Source: Todiramphus chloris collaris
Lineage: Eukaryota > Chordata > Aves > Coraciiformes > Alcedinidae
Reading direction: 5' to 3'
Assembly (NCBI GenBank): GCA_025345505.1
Contig: JANVCC010000073.1
Location: 40,657 to 104,656 of the forward strand
Length of the DNA: 64,000 bases
Position numbers and translations under genes: made by a program
In this document: piece by piece, positions 45,301-58,125 of the stretch
Layout: every line of letters starts with the position of its first letter
Numbering within the stretch: position 1 is the stretch's first letter
Notes under the pieces: generated by a model
The model's input: the letters and a program-made list of their open reading frames with translations, nothing else
Databases searched by the model: none
Told to the model about the DNA's origin: nothing

Positions 45301-48300
45301 CACGCTCTCCGGGGGGGCCCAGCTGTCCTCCACCGGGCAAAGTCTGTTCTTCTTCTCCGGATATTTCTTTCCTCCTTCTTTAATGATTTTTGCCGCTCAG
45401 CTCAGCTGGTGGCTCATCTGCTTCTCGTTACTCATCGAGATGCTGTCAGGGTAACCATCACGCGGCTTCTCCTCCGGCTTCAGAGACGCGGCTGCTTGCG
45501 GCCAGGCCCCCGGTAGCCTCTCTGCCCCGTGCCTCTCACAGTGGCCTGGTCAACCGAGGCCGGCACGGCTGTGGGGCTGGCAGCTGTGGGTGCTGCAAAG
45601 CCCATCTGGGCTCTGCTCCCTCAGGGAGTAGCCCGGTGAAGCCTCAGCCCTCTCCTCCCGCCGCGCTTTCCCCGCTGGCGCAGGGTGCCACTGGCAGCGG
45701 GCTCAGTTCCTCGGCAGCAGCCCACGCTCTGACTCAGCGGCCCCCGCCTGGTGTTTTGCTTTGCGGATCCGCTCCGCTTACTGGGGTGGGAGCAGAGGTT
45801 GAGCAGCAATGAGGCTGCGGGGATGCTGCTCCCAGTGTGGTCGAGGCACTGGGGCTCCTGGTCGCACCCCGTGGGGCTCTGGGTGTGGTGGCTGTGGGGC
45901 CAGCAAGGGCTGGTGCTTTCCCTGCCACAGCATCGCCAGGTCTGCCAAGGGAAGGAGCCAGTGGACACTGAAGGAGCCGTGGCCAGGGCGACTGGGGTGG
46001 CCAAGATGCGGCTGAAGCAGGAGTGGGCTTTGGGCCAGCGATCGATGCTCCTCTGCCTCAGGCACATTTCCTTCCCTATCTCATTTCTTTAAAAGCATGG
46101 TGCTGGCTGCCAAGACTCCTGAGGCTTCTGTGTCATTTACACCCACCCCACCAGAGCCCTGGTAGGAGCAGACAACAGAGCTGGGGGTGACATCTGGGGT
46201 GGTCATGCTGGCTTCCAGTGCCACCCCTGGGAGCACCTCCAGATGGGAGTGTGCTCCGTTCCCATGTGGTTTTGCTGGGTCAGTCCCAGCTGGGCTGTTG
46301 GCACAGCAAAGGAACCTACCCTCCTGTGTGCCCACCACCGCTGCCCTTTTTGGAATGGCAGGCCAGGGACACGAGTCAGCTGATGATACTTTGTGCCTGC
46401 AGGGACAGTGATGGAGCAGGAACCTAACCTGGCTCTGCCCCTGTGCCAGCCATGCCCATCCCCATTCCCATCCCACACCATCCCCACTGCCAGATCTTAC
46501 TCTTTCTTCCACCCCTCACTATCCTCTGGGCACCCTGGTCGCTGTCCCTCCTTCCTGTCCCCAGCACCCTGCAGGGTGGGCACAGGACAGTCGATGTCCA
46601 CGCAGCCTCTGCTCTTCTAAGATGTCTCCATCAGTGTCCTCAGGGTTGGGAGCTGAGGATGAGGGCTCATGTGCTTGTGCTTGCCACAGGTTTCTGGAAG
46701 GCCACCTGCCCGTCGACCTGCTCCAGCCCTCTCCTGGCCTTTGTCAACTCCAAGAGTGGGGACAATCAGGGTGTCAAGTTTCTGCGCAAGTTCAAGCAGT
46801 TCCTCAACCCGGCCCAAGTCTTTGACCTCATGAACGGGGGCCCACACCTGGGGTCAGTGCTGGCCATGTGCAGTAAGTGCAGGGCCTGAGGTGGCCCTGG
46901 TGGGGTCCTGGCACAGCCCCCAGCCCCTCTCTCCTGTCCCCACCCCAGACTGCGCCTCTTCCAGAAGTTCTCCACCTTCCGGATCCTGGTGTGTGGGGGG
47001 GACGGCAGCGTGGGCTGGGTGCTCTCTGAGATCGACGCCCTTGGGCTCCACAAGCAAGTGAGCATGAGTGCCTGGCATCTCTGTCATGGTCTGGCACTGT
47101 CCCCAGTGCCAGCACCCTCTGCAGCTGGGAGCCCCCTGCATACCCTGGGGTGCTGAAAGCGATAGGCACAGCAGGATTGAGGGTGTCATGATGCCCTTGG
47201 GGGCTGCTCTGAGCCCCCTCCCCCATCCCTCCCCCACAGTGCCAGCTGGGTGTCCTGCCCCTGGGGACCGGCAATGACCTGGCACGGGTGCTGGGCTGGG
47301 GCAGCCTTTGCGATGACGACACCCAGCTGCTGCAGATCCTGGAGAAGCTGGAAAGGGCCACCACCAAGATGCTGGACCGGTGAGTGTGGCATGAGGCATG
47401 TGCCTCTCTGCTTCCCCAGCCTTGTCGCATCTCTGGCAGCTGGTCCTTGTCCCCTGGCCATGTGTCCCTGTGCTGGGGTGGCAGGAGATGGCAGGCGGCC
47501 GTGATCTCTGCTTGGCAGGTGGAGCGTACTGACCTACGAGGCCCCCAAGCAGTCCCCCCAAGCCCTGAAGGAGGAGAATGGGGACTCCAACATCCAGGTG
47601 GGCACCACTGGGGACTGAGGACTTGAGATGGGGGAGGGCACTCTGGGGGGGGGCAGGTTCCTATTCACCCCATCAGCTGAGGTAGGGGCACACAGGATGG
47701 GATTGCACAGGGAGTGGTCATGCTGGGGGTCCTTGGGGACTGGGGCTGTGAGGGTCCAGCAGCCGACTGTGCAATGCAATGAGTCTGGCAGGTCTCAGCC
47801 TGGCATGTTCACTTGGGATCAAGCAGCAGGGTGAGGTGATGCTGACTGTGTAGGACTCTTCCGTGTGTGCTCCTCAACACCTTCCCTTGGTTTTCTTCCA
47901 GCTGTGGCCGAGCATCCCCTCTGCCCGGCAGTACGGGCATGGCCACCTGTGGGGTGGGGGGAACAGGCTGAGGAGAGCTGTCCATCCCTGCTCCAGGGTT
48001 GGCTGGGAAAGACTCCATCCTGGAGCGGGGCACCTGGCAGGGTGTTACGGCTCCATCTGTCCTCCCTTGTCCCCATGCAGGCCCAGATCTCCCACTACGC
48101 TGACTCTGTTGCCTTCCACCTGGCCAAGATCTTGGAGTCAGACAAGCACTCAGTGGTGATCTCCTCTGCGAAGTAAGGAGGGGGCTGGTGATGGGGGTGC
48201 TGGCACCCCACCGACACCTGGGCACGTGTTCCCGGGGTGCTGAGCCCCCCAGGCCAGGCTGTCCCCTGTCTGGGCAGCAGTAACTGCTGGCTGTGCTGGT

Positions 48301-51300
48301 GCCTGGCAGCTAAACCTGGCACTGCCCCTTGGGTGCAGGGGGTGTTATCCCAGCAGCCCCCCCGGCTGGCAGCTGTGCCCAGCTGTCCACACCATGCCCC
48401 CTCCACCTGCTTGCTGCTTCCCTTGGCAGGTTCCTCTGTGGCACTGTCAATGACTTTGTGGCTGAAGTCGGCCAGGCTTACAAGAGGGCAACGGAGAACA
48501 AGCAAGAGGCTGAGCTGATGGCACGGAAGGTGGGTTGCAGGGGAGCTGGAGGTCTGGGGCTTGCTGGGTGGCACAGCCATGGGCAGTGGAGTACCTGGCA
48601 GGGCCTGCTCTGGTGGACTGAGCCCTTGCTGTACGTGCAGCAGGGTGTGCAGTGCTTGAGGTGCCCAGGCACTCAGGATGTCCTGATAAGCATGGCAAAA
48701 AGGAGGTGCCCTTGTGCTTGGGATGCCCAGGCAAGGGCAGGGTGCCCTGGCAAGCACCCAGCACTTGGCAGGGGCAGCAGCTTGTGCCAGGGTGCAGAGT
48801 GTGGGGGTGTCCTGCAGTGCGCCATGCTGAACGAGAAACTGGACTCACTGGTGCGGGAGCTGAATGAGGAAGCTCAGGCCATCGTGGTCCCTGAGGGAAT
48901 GGCACAGGCCACCGCTGCTGATGCCAAGGACCAGGAGAAGGGTGGCAGCTTCAACCCTAGCCCCGTGCCTCGCATCTTCAAATCCAAGGAGCAGCTCATG
49001 CTGCGTGCAAACAGCCTGAAGAAAGCCCTGCGGCAAATCATTGAGCAGGCAGAGAAAGGTGAGGGGGTGGTGGGGGCTGGCAGCTTTTGTGGCGCTGCTG
49101 CAGCCTGGCATGGGCTGATGCTGGACCTGTGCCTTGGTTTCCCCATCCGAATCCTTAGGATGTCAGCAGTGATGGGTAATCCAAGGGCATCAGCCCTTCT
49201 CTGCTTCTAGGCCTGGCTGAGGGAGATCCCCAACGCAGGGCAGAGGTGCCACCCTGGGCCCTGTCTGGCAAAAGCTGACAAGGCTGACACATGGAGGGGG
49301 CACAGGCCATGGGGCTACCCCAGCTTATCATCATGTCCCTCTTTGTATCCAGCTGTAGATGAGCAGAACAAGCAGACACAAGCCTACCGTGTCAGTGTGG
49401 GCCCCAGCAGGAAGGACAGCTCAGAGGAGCTCAACAAGGAGGAAGAGAAGCTCGGTAAGAAGCCACTGGGGCACTTCGCTTTTTGGGGTTCAGGCATGGT
49501 ATGAGCTGTGGGAGGGGCTCAGGTAAGAGCCAGTTCAGCAGGTGCCTCATCTCTCCCTGGGCAGGCTCCCGGCAGGAGACAGTGACCTCGGCATCTTCCT
49601 CCATCATCCTACACCGGCCAGATACCTTTGGCAGCTTGCAGTTCCCTGAAGATCCCAGCACCCTGTGAGTCCGGGGTTCTTTCTGCCCATCACAGAGTGG
49701 GAGAAGAACTGGGACCACATTGCCTCTTGGAGATGGCTGCTGGTGCATCCTCTGCCCACCAGTGTGGCATCCCTGGTGCCCAGCCCTCCCTGGCCTGGCA
49801 GTACCCCCATGTGCCTGGTGCAGGATCTCTTGCTGCCAGACCCTTGTCCAGCACAGCCAGGTCCTGGGTGTGCCATGGGTGTCCCCACCGTGTGGGCCAA
49901 GAGGGCTCCAGTCATCCCTGCTGGCTTGGGTCAGGCTTCCCTGTGCCAGCCCTTCCAGGAGCTCACACCACAGCTCCAGTGGGTTTTATACCCCGTCCCT
50001 TGGTGCCAGCCCAGTCATTGCCCACGTGCAGCTGCCTTCCAACCTGCCTGCCCTGTCTGCTGCTTTCAGCCGCTTCTCAGAGAAGTGCGTCATGAATAAC
50101 TACTTTGGCATCGGCCTGGATGCAAAGATCTCCCTGGAGTTCAACAACAAACGGGATGAGCACCCCAAGAAGTGCAGGTTGGCTGAAACCCCCCAGATTA
50201 TCCTGGGAAAAAACATGTACCCCCCTTGTCTTACCACTGCCCTCACCAGGGGGGACTGTCTGGAGGGAGCCATGGGGTTGGCTCAGGGCTGCCACACCTG
50301 GCTTGGGACCCCTTTCTGCAGCAGGTTTTCCACCTGCACCCAGTGCTGCAGTGCTGGGATGAGCAGCCATGGGTGGGCAGGAGATTACAAACATCCCTGG
50401 GAAGGATGATGCTGCCCCTCTCACCTGTCCCGCTTTGCCCTGCAGCAGCCGCACCAAGAACATGATGTGGTACGGGGTGCTGGGCACGAAGGAGCTCCTG
50501 CAGCGCACCTACAAGAACCTGGAGCAGCGCGTGCAGCTGGAGGTATGGGGCTGGGGGGAACAGGGACAGGGCAGGGGGGCAGTGACACAGTGGCCCCCCA
50601 GGCTCAGCCCTCTCTTTCAGTGCGACGGTGTGCCCATCTCACTGCCCAGCCTGCAGGGCATCGCTGTCCTCAACATCCCCAGCTACGCTGGGGGCATCAA
50701 CTTTTGGGGAGGCACCAAGGAGGACAGTGTGAGTGCTGGCGCTGCAGAGAGGGGGGCACCTCATCCTTCCCCCAGTCCCAGGGAAACCGGGAGCCCTTGG
50801 GCAGGGGCCTGGGGTGTCCCAACTGTGGGCAGACATGGGGGAAGAAAGCTGGGTCCCAAAACAAACCTGGTTTGGGGGTTGTGCTTGTACTGGTCCTCTG
50901 CAGAACTTTGGGGCTCCATCTTTTGATGACAAGAAGCTGGAGGTGGTGGCTGTCTTCGGCAGCATCCAGATGGCTGTGTCACGGGTCATCAACCTCCAGC
51001 ACCATCGCATTGCACAGGTAGGGGAAAGGGACCCTGTGCTGGAAAGCTGTTGGGGTACCTGCAGGTCTGGGGCAGCTCAACTGAGCCCCTGGGCACTGGC
51101 ACCCACAAGAGTGGCTGAAAGCAGCCAGCTGCGATGCCAACCCTGCTCTGTCTGCCCCACAGTGCCGTGTGGTGAAAATCACCATCCGGGGGGATGAGGG
51201 CGTCCCCGTTCAGGTAGATGGAGAAGCCTGGATCCAGCCCCCAGGCATCATCAAGATCCAGCACAAGAACCGAGCCCAGATGCTGACGCGGGACCGGGTG

Positions 51301-53552
51301 AGCTTGAGGTTTCACAGCCCTTGCCATGGGGCCGTGCTGGGGTACTGGGAGGTGTGACAGGCCGGGAGGGCATCTCTGTCCCCCACAGGCATTTGAAAGC
51401 ACCCTCAAGTCCTGGGAGGACAAGCAGAAGGGGGAGAGCTACCGAGCAGCTGCCCGGCCACGGCTCAGCTCCCAGCAGTCCATGGAGTACCTGACGGAGG
51501 AGGAGAGCAGCCTCCTGCAGCACGTCTCGCAGGTCGCCGAGACTCTCATTGCCAGGTCAGGCTGCGGGAGGGCAGGGGGGGGACACACGTGCTAGGCATG
51601 GGAGCTTCGCTGTGGCCTCCCAGAGCTATAGGGGTCTCCCTGCACCGTGGTGCCCATCCAGCCCAGGGGAGCCCCGGCAGCTCCAGCTCCTCTCACCCCC
51701 AGGATCCACGAGGCAGCCAAGGCTCATAAAGCCATGGAGCAGGAGCTGGCACACGCTGTCAACACCAGCTCCCTGGCGCTGAGTGAAGCCCTCTCCAACA
51801 AAGCTGCTGGCACCTCAGAGGTGAGCTAGGGGTGCAAAGCAACCTTCACTCATCTGCCCCCAGGCCCTGCCACTTAAGGGGTCACCCCTCCCCACCCCAC
51901 AGTTTCTCAGCAGGAATGCAGCTGTGGAAGTGGTGCTGAGCATCAAGGAGCTGTATGCTGAGACCAGGACATTCCTGGAAGGGAAGGCGGTGAGTGGGGG
52001 GCTGGAGAGCACCCCAAGCTCCCCAGTAGAAGGGTCGATGCCCTCAGCCAGCACCTCTGGGGGTGGCAGCAGGGCTGGGGACGGTCCCTGTCCCCCGCAG
52101 CTGGACTCGCCGCAGGAGGAGGAGGCACTGCATGGCCCCCTTAGCGTGCTCGGGCAGGAGCTGCAGAGGCTGCTGGACATCCACTGGCTGGGGCCCATTG
52201 CCCACGCTCCTGAGGAGGTAGGTGCACAGGGACTGGGAGGGGGCAAAGCCCACGGGGTAGCCCCAGGTGGGCTGTAGCACCCCACTCAGCCTAACTTCTC
52301 CCAGGAAAGCACCAGCAGCGCAAACAAGGGCAGCTTCAAGCTTCGCCTCAACATCCCCAAGCCCAGGAAGGAGAAGGACAAGGTGCAGAAGCAGAGGACC
52401 AACAGCGTGCTCCCAGGTAAAGTGGGTAGTGTGCCAAGGTGGGAGGCAGGTACAGACCCCACCAGTAGGGACCCCCACATGCTGACCTATCTCTTGGCCT
52501 CCTGTCCTGGGCCTGCTGTGGAAGAACTCAGGGACAGGGCATGTCCTGGCTGCATGGGGATGTCACCATCAACAGCCCGTTATAGTTTAATTTTTCTGCT
52601 AAGGGGCGTACAGAGCCCCCCAGCCCTATAACCATTGCAAGGGGGAGAAGGGGGCTATGGTACACCTCAGGCCCTCAGGTAAGTCCCTAGCCAAGAGCTA
52701 GGGGGGCCTTGCAAAGTGTGAGAAGCTCAGATGCTCCATCAGTATGCTAAGGAGAGGAGAAACCTCTTCAGCATGAGATTGCTGTGGCATCTGGCCCTGA
52801 CAGAGCTGGGGGTGGGCAAGATGCTGGCTGCTGCCACCACCACTGCCCAGGGCTGCCTGCTGCTGAATCCAGCTGCCTCTGCAGAGGCCCCATCCACCTC
52901 TGTGGTTTTCCTCCCTGATAGCGGACAAGTGGGGCTCTGAGGAGGTGGCAGCTTGGCTGGAAGCACTCGGTTTAGGGGAGTACAGAGAGATTTTTGTCCG
53001 GCATGACATCCAGGGGTCTGAGTTGATCCTGCTGGAGCGGAGAGACCTGAAGGTACGTCCCCCCCTTGTGTCCCCTGAAGGACCACCAGCCCTGGGGAGC
53101 ATGATGTCCTCCCTCCCTCCCTGGGGGCAAAGGCAGGTGCTGTCTCTGCACCCAGTCCCAGCCCCGCAGGGCTGAGCTTGGGCCACTTGCTTGGCTTGCA
53201 GAGGGGGGGTGGTAGGAGGGGAGGAAAGGGACTGGCCCTGTCCCGTGGTTGCAAGGTTCTGCCTGCCTGCCCAAAGCACCATGCCCTCTCCTGCACTCAG
53301 GCCTGGGGACATGACTGCAAGACACCTGGGGACTGCTAGCAAGGACCCTGCTCCAGGAAGCAGAGCAGGGGGAGCCAGGCTCTGCAGCCTCAGCCTCCAG
53401 CCTGTGGCTTCCCTGCCAGCCAGAGCAGAGGGCTGGCCCCAGGCAAGCACATCAGCTCCCTTCTCTCCTTCCTGCAGGACCTGGGGATCACCAAAGTGGG
53501 CCACATGAAGAGAATTCTTCAGGCCATTAAGGAGCTCAGCAACCCACCATAG
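33398..53552 (+). CDS. DGKK: Type II diacylglycerol kinase, DGKK by synteny; ATG at 33445
   Basis: Converts diacylglycerol to phosphatidic acid. 29 coding exons (33445-33642; 42689-42799; 42916-42996; 43188-43292; 43540-43672; 43854-43960; 44402-44527; 44670-44772; 46690-46852; 46949-47057; 47240-47379; 47519-47597; 48081-48172; 48430-48529; 48818-49058; 49353-49454; 49565-49664; 50070-50177; 50446-50542; 50621-50728; 50904-51017; 51163-51297; 51389-51555; 51703-51820; 51903-51989; 52101-52217; 52305-52416; 52922-53052; 53478-53552) close to 1,152 residues. Order: PH (about 67-165), two C1 zinc fingers ([27 protein letters not shown]), split catalytic domain with GGDGSVGW near 390 and [15 protein letters not shown], accessory half (about 697-880), C-terminal SAM (about 1,087-1,150). 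The SAM excludes types without one; DGKD and DGKH are the alternatives by sequence, and the SHROOM4-CCNB3 position favours DGKK. The long Glu-Pro-Ala-Pro repeat of human DGKK is absent. Confidence 0.9.
33643..42688 (+). other. DGKK intron 1 (9 kb), no additional gene seen
   Basis: The largest intron in the window. I read both strands for exons or repeats and found no recognisable gene. A 443-codon open frame on the minus strand (34348-35679) has no family motif, ordinary signal or codon pattern. Several A/T-richer islands in the GC-rich background (around 36150-36180, 37790-37930, 38240-38360, 41810-42060) may be regulatory. Confidence 0.6.
41810..42060. promoter_or_regulatory. Candidate conserved enhancer in DGKK intron 1
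   Basis: A 250-bp block stands out from its GC-rich surroundings. It contains TGTTAAATGT, GCTAATTGCAG, ACAATCAAAG (TCF/LEF or SOX-like), AACACTAATTAATTGAG (paired homeodomain half-sites) and TTGTAAACA (forkhead). Dense developmental factor motifs in a large first intron are typical of conserved enhancers. Conservation itself cannot be judged from one sequence. Confidence 0.35.
44773..46689 (+). other. DGKK intron 8, second largest intron
   Basis: No exon is seen. An A/T- and pyrimidine-rich stretch at about 45340-45480 differs from its surroundings and may be regulatory. The rest is unremarkable GC-rich sequence. Confidence 0.5.
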
Positions 53553-54141
53553 GCCAGCAGGGGGGCAGCCCCCAGCCCCCATGCTGGGTGCTGCCCCACG
53601 GGACCAGGCAGGAGTCCAGGTCCCCACCATGCCCTAGCTGTGTGGAGCCCTCCTGCTTGCCTTGCTTTGTCCGTTTGTCCCCTGGTGTCCCTGGAACTGC
53701 TGCTTCTCCCCGAGCCTGTGGGGCTGGAAACACTAACAGGGTGGTCTAGCCCCTTCGGCAAGACGGTGTGACCCCCAGTCCAGCCCAGGGTGGGGTCACT
53801 ACAGGAGCCTGGGCTGCCCTCTGTGTGCCCCTGCTGGGGCCAAAGCTAAGATTCCCCCTTCCCCACCTGGGTATTTAAGCTGTGTAAATACTTGGAGGAA
53901 AGATACTTGCTGCTGCTTGTATAGTGTCATTCTTAGGGGGGTGGCAAGGGACATGGGGAGGGTGATGGGGACCTGACCCATTCCAGCCTTCAACCCTCAG
54001 CTTCCTGCCCGCTCCCCATCACATAGCCAGCTCTGCTCTCACCCCAGCACAGCGAACCACTGCTCAGGGGCTCAGCATTATCTCCACCACCACCCCCTCC
54101 CTGTCCCAACAGCCAGCACCAGCATGTAAGACAAACAGCAT
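53553..54141. other. DGKK 3' UTR facing the CCNB3 3' end
   Basis: The two genes converge within about 0.6 kb. I find no canonical AATAAA for DGKK on the plus strand in this interval, so its transcript either uses a variant signal or overlaps the CCNB3 3' UTR. No other feature is seen. Confidence 0.5.
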
Positions 54142-54147
54142 TTTATT
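54142..54147 (-). terminator. Polyadenylation signal of CCNB3
   Basis: AATAAA on the minus strand, 131 bp after the CCNB3 stop codon. The short 3' UTR between them includes a T-run/C-run at about 54165-54188. Confidence 0.7.
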
Positions 54148-54277
54148 AACAGCTCCACATGAGGTTTTTTTTTTCCCCCCCCCCCCCTTCATTTAAAATT
54201 GCTAATTTTTTTTATGTACATGGTGCTCCCCTGCCAGAGAGGGCCTCGCTATTTACAGGCTATTTACAGAGACAGGG

Positions 54278-57200
54278 CTAACAGCTCTTCAGCTTCTCCT
54301 CCAGCTTGAGCATGTCCATGGGGGCGATTTTAGCAACCTCAAAGAAGGCCCTGGAAAGAACCATGCTGGCTTAGAGCTCAGCCACAGCCCTGACACCCAC
54401 CCACCAGGGCTCCCAGCTCTCTCCAGCACCCAAGGGTGTGTACTGGTGGCACTGCCCTCTGTGGAGGGGGCAGGGCCAAAGCAGAGCCCAGAGATGCTCA
54501 CCTCTGTGAGTACTTGGTGCGCACGGCCTTCAGCTTGTCCCGGGGCTGGTATGTGAGCAGGAAGTTAAGCCTCTTCACCAGGGGATGCAGGTCCTGGGAG
54601 CAGTACCCACTGTAGTACTCCAGTGTGGGGGTCTGCACAGGGACAGCAGGGATAAGCTGAGTCCTCTCAGTGACAGTAGAGCCATCATCTTCCCCTCCAA
54701 CCCACCAAATCTGAGCATGATCCAAGAGCACACCAGTCCATCCATTCCTGCACCCCCACCATGGTGCCTCTCAGGGTACCTCAGGAAGGGGCCAGCAGGT
54801 TGAGCAGGTGCCTACCCAGCCACCGAGGTTCTTCATGGTGAGTGCAAGCAGCAGGCAGCTGGCAGCCAGCTTTGAGGGGCTCTCCCGGGCGTAGTCGTAC
54901 TCCTGCAGGGTCATCTCGCAGAGGAAGCGCGCCAGCGTCAGCGTCTCCATGCTGGCTCGGGCACACTGCAGCCAGGCACGCACAGAAATGCTCAGCCTTT
55001 TGAGCAATGCTGCTCCACCCTCAACTTTTGTGTTCTGGAGTGCTGCCCTTGCGGGCACATACCCCACACTCCCAGCCCACCACAGACCAGCATCCCTGTA
55101 GTAGGGACCCAGTCAAACCCTCCCTGCTGCCAGTTGAGATCCCAGGACCCTGGGAGTACACATCACCATCCCAGGGAGCCCACAACAGGGGTGCCTGGAG
55201 GCACCTCAACACCAGCCCACCCTCCTGCTGTGCCCACCTTGGCAAAGCGTCGCAGGAACCGGTATGGGATGGGAATGTTGATGTCAAACTTGAGGGTGTT
55301 GAGAATGCTCATCTCCATCGCAATGAGCTCTTCCCGCTTGTAGGCATCATCGCAGATGTAGATGAAGTCATCCACGCACGGTGTGCTCCGCTCCTGCTGG
55401 GGCACAGCTGCTCAGCACCTTAATAGGGGCTCATCCTGGCAACACTCAGGAAATCCTACTGGTCTGCAGGCCTTGTAAGAGCTCGTGCCCTCCCAGATAT
55501 GGAAGGGCTGTTAACAGCATCCAGAAGGGCTTGTGTGCTGTCTCTCCTACCCTAGCCCGAACTCCAAGCTTAGCTCTAACTCCAAGCCTGCTTGCATGAG
55601 CTGAACTCAGGTGTCCTGGTGGTCTCTGCAGAGCAAAGAGGAGCCAGGTCTCCAGCAACAATAAGACAGGATCCAGCCTATGGGGACTGCATTTGCAGCT
55701 CTTGGGATAGGAAGGGCTAACCTGAGGACAGACACCACCGCAGCAGCTCTCAGGGCAGTAGCCTGGCACTGTAGGAACCTGGCCTTCTCCAATAATCCAT
55801 GGTGACCAGAGAGGAACAGCCACCTCTGCCCCAACTCCCCAGCACAAAGCAAAAGGACTCACCTCAAATTTGGAGGCAATGAGGATGGCAGTGGAGCCGA
55901 TGAGCTGCAGCTTGTCCCTCACGCTTACTACCTCCACCAGGTAGTGGTCCACCAGCTTCACAGCCAGGTAAAGTGTCTCATGGTTCAGCTCAAAGTTCTC
56001 CTGCAGAGATGGGGGGAGGGCAGGAGGGAGTGTGAGGCAGAAGCTGACTCTTCTGGCACCCTCAGGCTCCCTCTCAGGGGTCACAGGTGCTCCCAGGGCC
56101 AGGTTCAGAGAGAGGGGTGCAGGCTCATCACCAGCCTAGCAAGGGGGAAGATCAGCTCTGCACTGGGGGCACTCACAAGAGTCTACTGAAGTCCCACGCA
56201 CTGAAGGCAGGGTGGCAGCTGCTCTGCAGAAGGCCGTGCCTTCTCCCCATGCCCACATACCTGCACCTCCACCATCCAGTCAACCAGGATGGCACGCATG
56301 TCCTCGCTGATGTCTGTCTGCTTCTTCATGTAGTCAGGGAGCAAGAATTTCTCCTGCCAAGGTACCACCTATTAGGGACTTACTGGACACCACCACCTTC
56401 AAACGATCTCCCTCCCACTCTATGCAGGCTCCTGCCAAGCACCCAGAGCCTCTGGGCAGCAGGTGGCCCTGCCCACAGGGTCACCCCTTCCCCAGACATG
56501 GCTGCCACCCCCTGGCCTGGTGTCACCCACCTCCCTTTCCCGCATGTATTCGAAGATCTCCTTGGCATACTCCGCATTGGCATAGGGGTCACCGAGGTGC
56601 TCCTTGTCTATGTCCTCCACAGCTGGTACCTGGTGGGATGAAAGACACAGTGATAAAAGGGAGGCTCTGTGGGTGCTGGTTACCTCTTTAGAACCAGGCT
56701 GTTGTGCCTCTGCACCCCCTTCCCATCTGCACCCATCACCCTGCAGCCCCTGCCTCATGCTTTCCCACGGGAGACCTTTTGAAGAAAGAAGGTGGGGGAG
56801 TTTACCCCCCTTCCCAGCCTCCCATCATGCTGGCCTGGGTATCCCTGAGGTCCAAAATGCTACCTGGTGCCCCAGTATTGCCAGTAGCAGCCATAGATCA
56901 GCACCACCTGGACAAAACTGGGGGCCAGGCTACAGCTCAGGCTCCCTGCCCTCTCCTCAGGGGACTTTGGTACCTGCACAGGCACCAGCTCCTTAGGCAC
57001 ATGGTCCTTCTTGGGCTCTGCAGGAGTCTCTGTCGGGGGAGTTTTCTTCATTGACCTGGACAGGACAAGAATGTAAATCAATCAGCCAGGAGATGTGGCC
57101 TCCTGCCAGAAAAGAGGTCCTCCAGATCCCCTTGCTGCTTCAAGAAAGGGCTAAACCACCCCTAAAAATCCCTACAGGGACTCTTAAAGTCATTTAAATC

Positions 57201-58125
57201 GGAAAAGACCTTTAAGATGATCAAGTACAACCACTAACCCAGCACTGCCAAGTACACCACTAAACCATGTCCACAAGTGCCACATCTATGTGACTTAAAT
57301 ATCTCCAGGGATGGTGACTCCACCACATCCCTGGGCAGCCTGTTCAAGGGCTTGACAATTCTTTTAGTGAAGAATTTTTTCCTAATATCCAACACAAACC
57401 TCCCCTGGCACAACCTGAAGCTGTTTTATCTACTGTCTGCTCTCCCCTTCTGTGTCATGGTCTCTATCACCCAAAGGAAGCCCCCACCACTGCTTGTCCT
57501 TTCCCATGGTATGTTTGCAAATGCTGGCCCTGCAGCATTTCCCCTGCCCCAGTCCCTGTCCCCATCTCCCCTAGCAACTCACTTTTTTAGGTTGATCTCA
57601 TTGTTCTTGGCCACCTCCGGGGCACCATGGGCTCTCTGTGCCTTGTGTGGTGCCACTTTCACAGCCTCCTTCTTCCCTGCCACCACCTGGTTCTTGTGAG
57701 CCTGTTTGAGTCAGAATGGGAGTATACAGAAATATGCACAGACCTCTCCTCCTGCTGACAGGGCAGGAGACACCCCACACTTCCCATGCTGAAAGGGATA
57801 TCCAGCTCTACCCTCATGGGGCGCTCACAGAGAGTGGTGAAGACCCCACTCCTTCAAAAGCACTCACATTGGTGATGTCCCCAAATGCTGACCTCTTCTT
57901 GGGCCCACCCTGGGGTGAGGATGGAGACCTCTTGGCCTGAGAGCTCTCCACCTGCAACAGAGGCTGTTAGAAGGTGGGACATCAGCTGCCCCACAGGATC
58001 CCCTCACACCCCTTGCCCAGTTCAGCACTCACTTTTTCAGGGTTGGCATTCTCTGCAGCAGGGCCCACCTTGCCCACTCGGGGCTGCTTGGTGCTCAGCA
58101 TCTTGGCATTGCGTGGCAACGGCAT
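54278..58125 (-). CDS. CCNB3: Cyclin B3 (CCNB3)
   Basis: B-type cyclin that activates CDK1 and promotes anaphase, notably in female meiosis I. Exons 5' to 3' on the minus strand: 58033-58125, 57868-57951, 57583-57701, 56974-57055, 56531-56629, 56261-56353, 55863-56000, 55238-55393, 54816-54965, 54502-54632, 54278-54350. Together they encode 405 residues, close to the 403 of chicken cyclin B3 and far shorter than the mammalian protein, which gained a large extra exon. Residues 50-59, KRSAFGDITN, match the cyclin B3 destruction-box region. The first cyclin fold starts near residue 155 (MRAILVDWMVEVQENFELNH), with the ERSTPCVDDFIYICDDAY and PIPYRFLRRFAK motifs following. The second fold runs to the end (KLAASCLLLALTMKN). 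Intron 3 holds a CR1 fragment. The start is preceded by a 5' UTR joined to a non-coding exon at about 58739. Confidence 0.97.
57190..57445 (-). mobile_element. CR1 LINE 3'-end fragment in CCNB3 intron 3
   Basis: On the plus strand it reads as the reverse complement of a CR1 3' end: GGAAAAGACCTTTAAGATGA, then CACTGCCAAGT, CACTAAACCATGTCC, CCTCCAGGGATGGTGACTCC (approximate), CCTAATATCCAACA and CCTCCCCTGGC. Sense is the minus strand, the same as CCNB3. It is 5'-truncated and diverged, hence an old insertion. It does not touch any exon. Confidence 0.88.
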
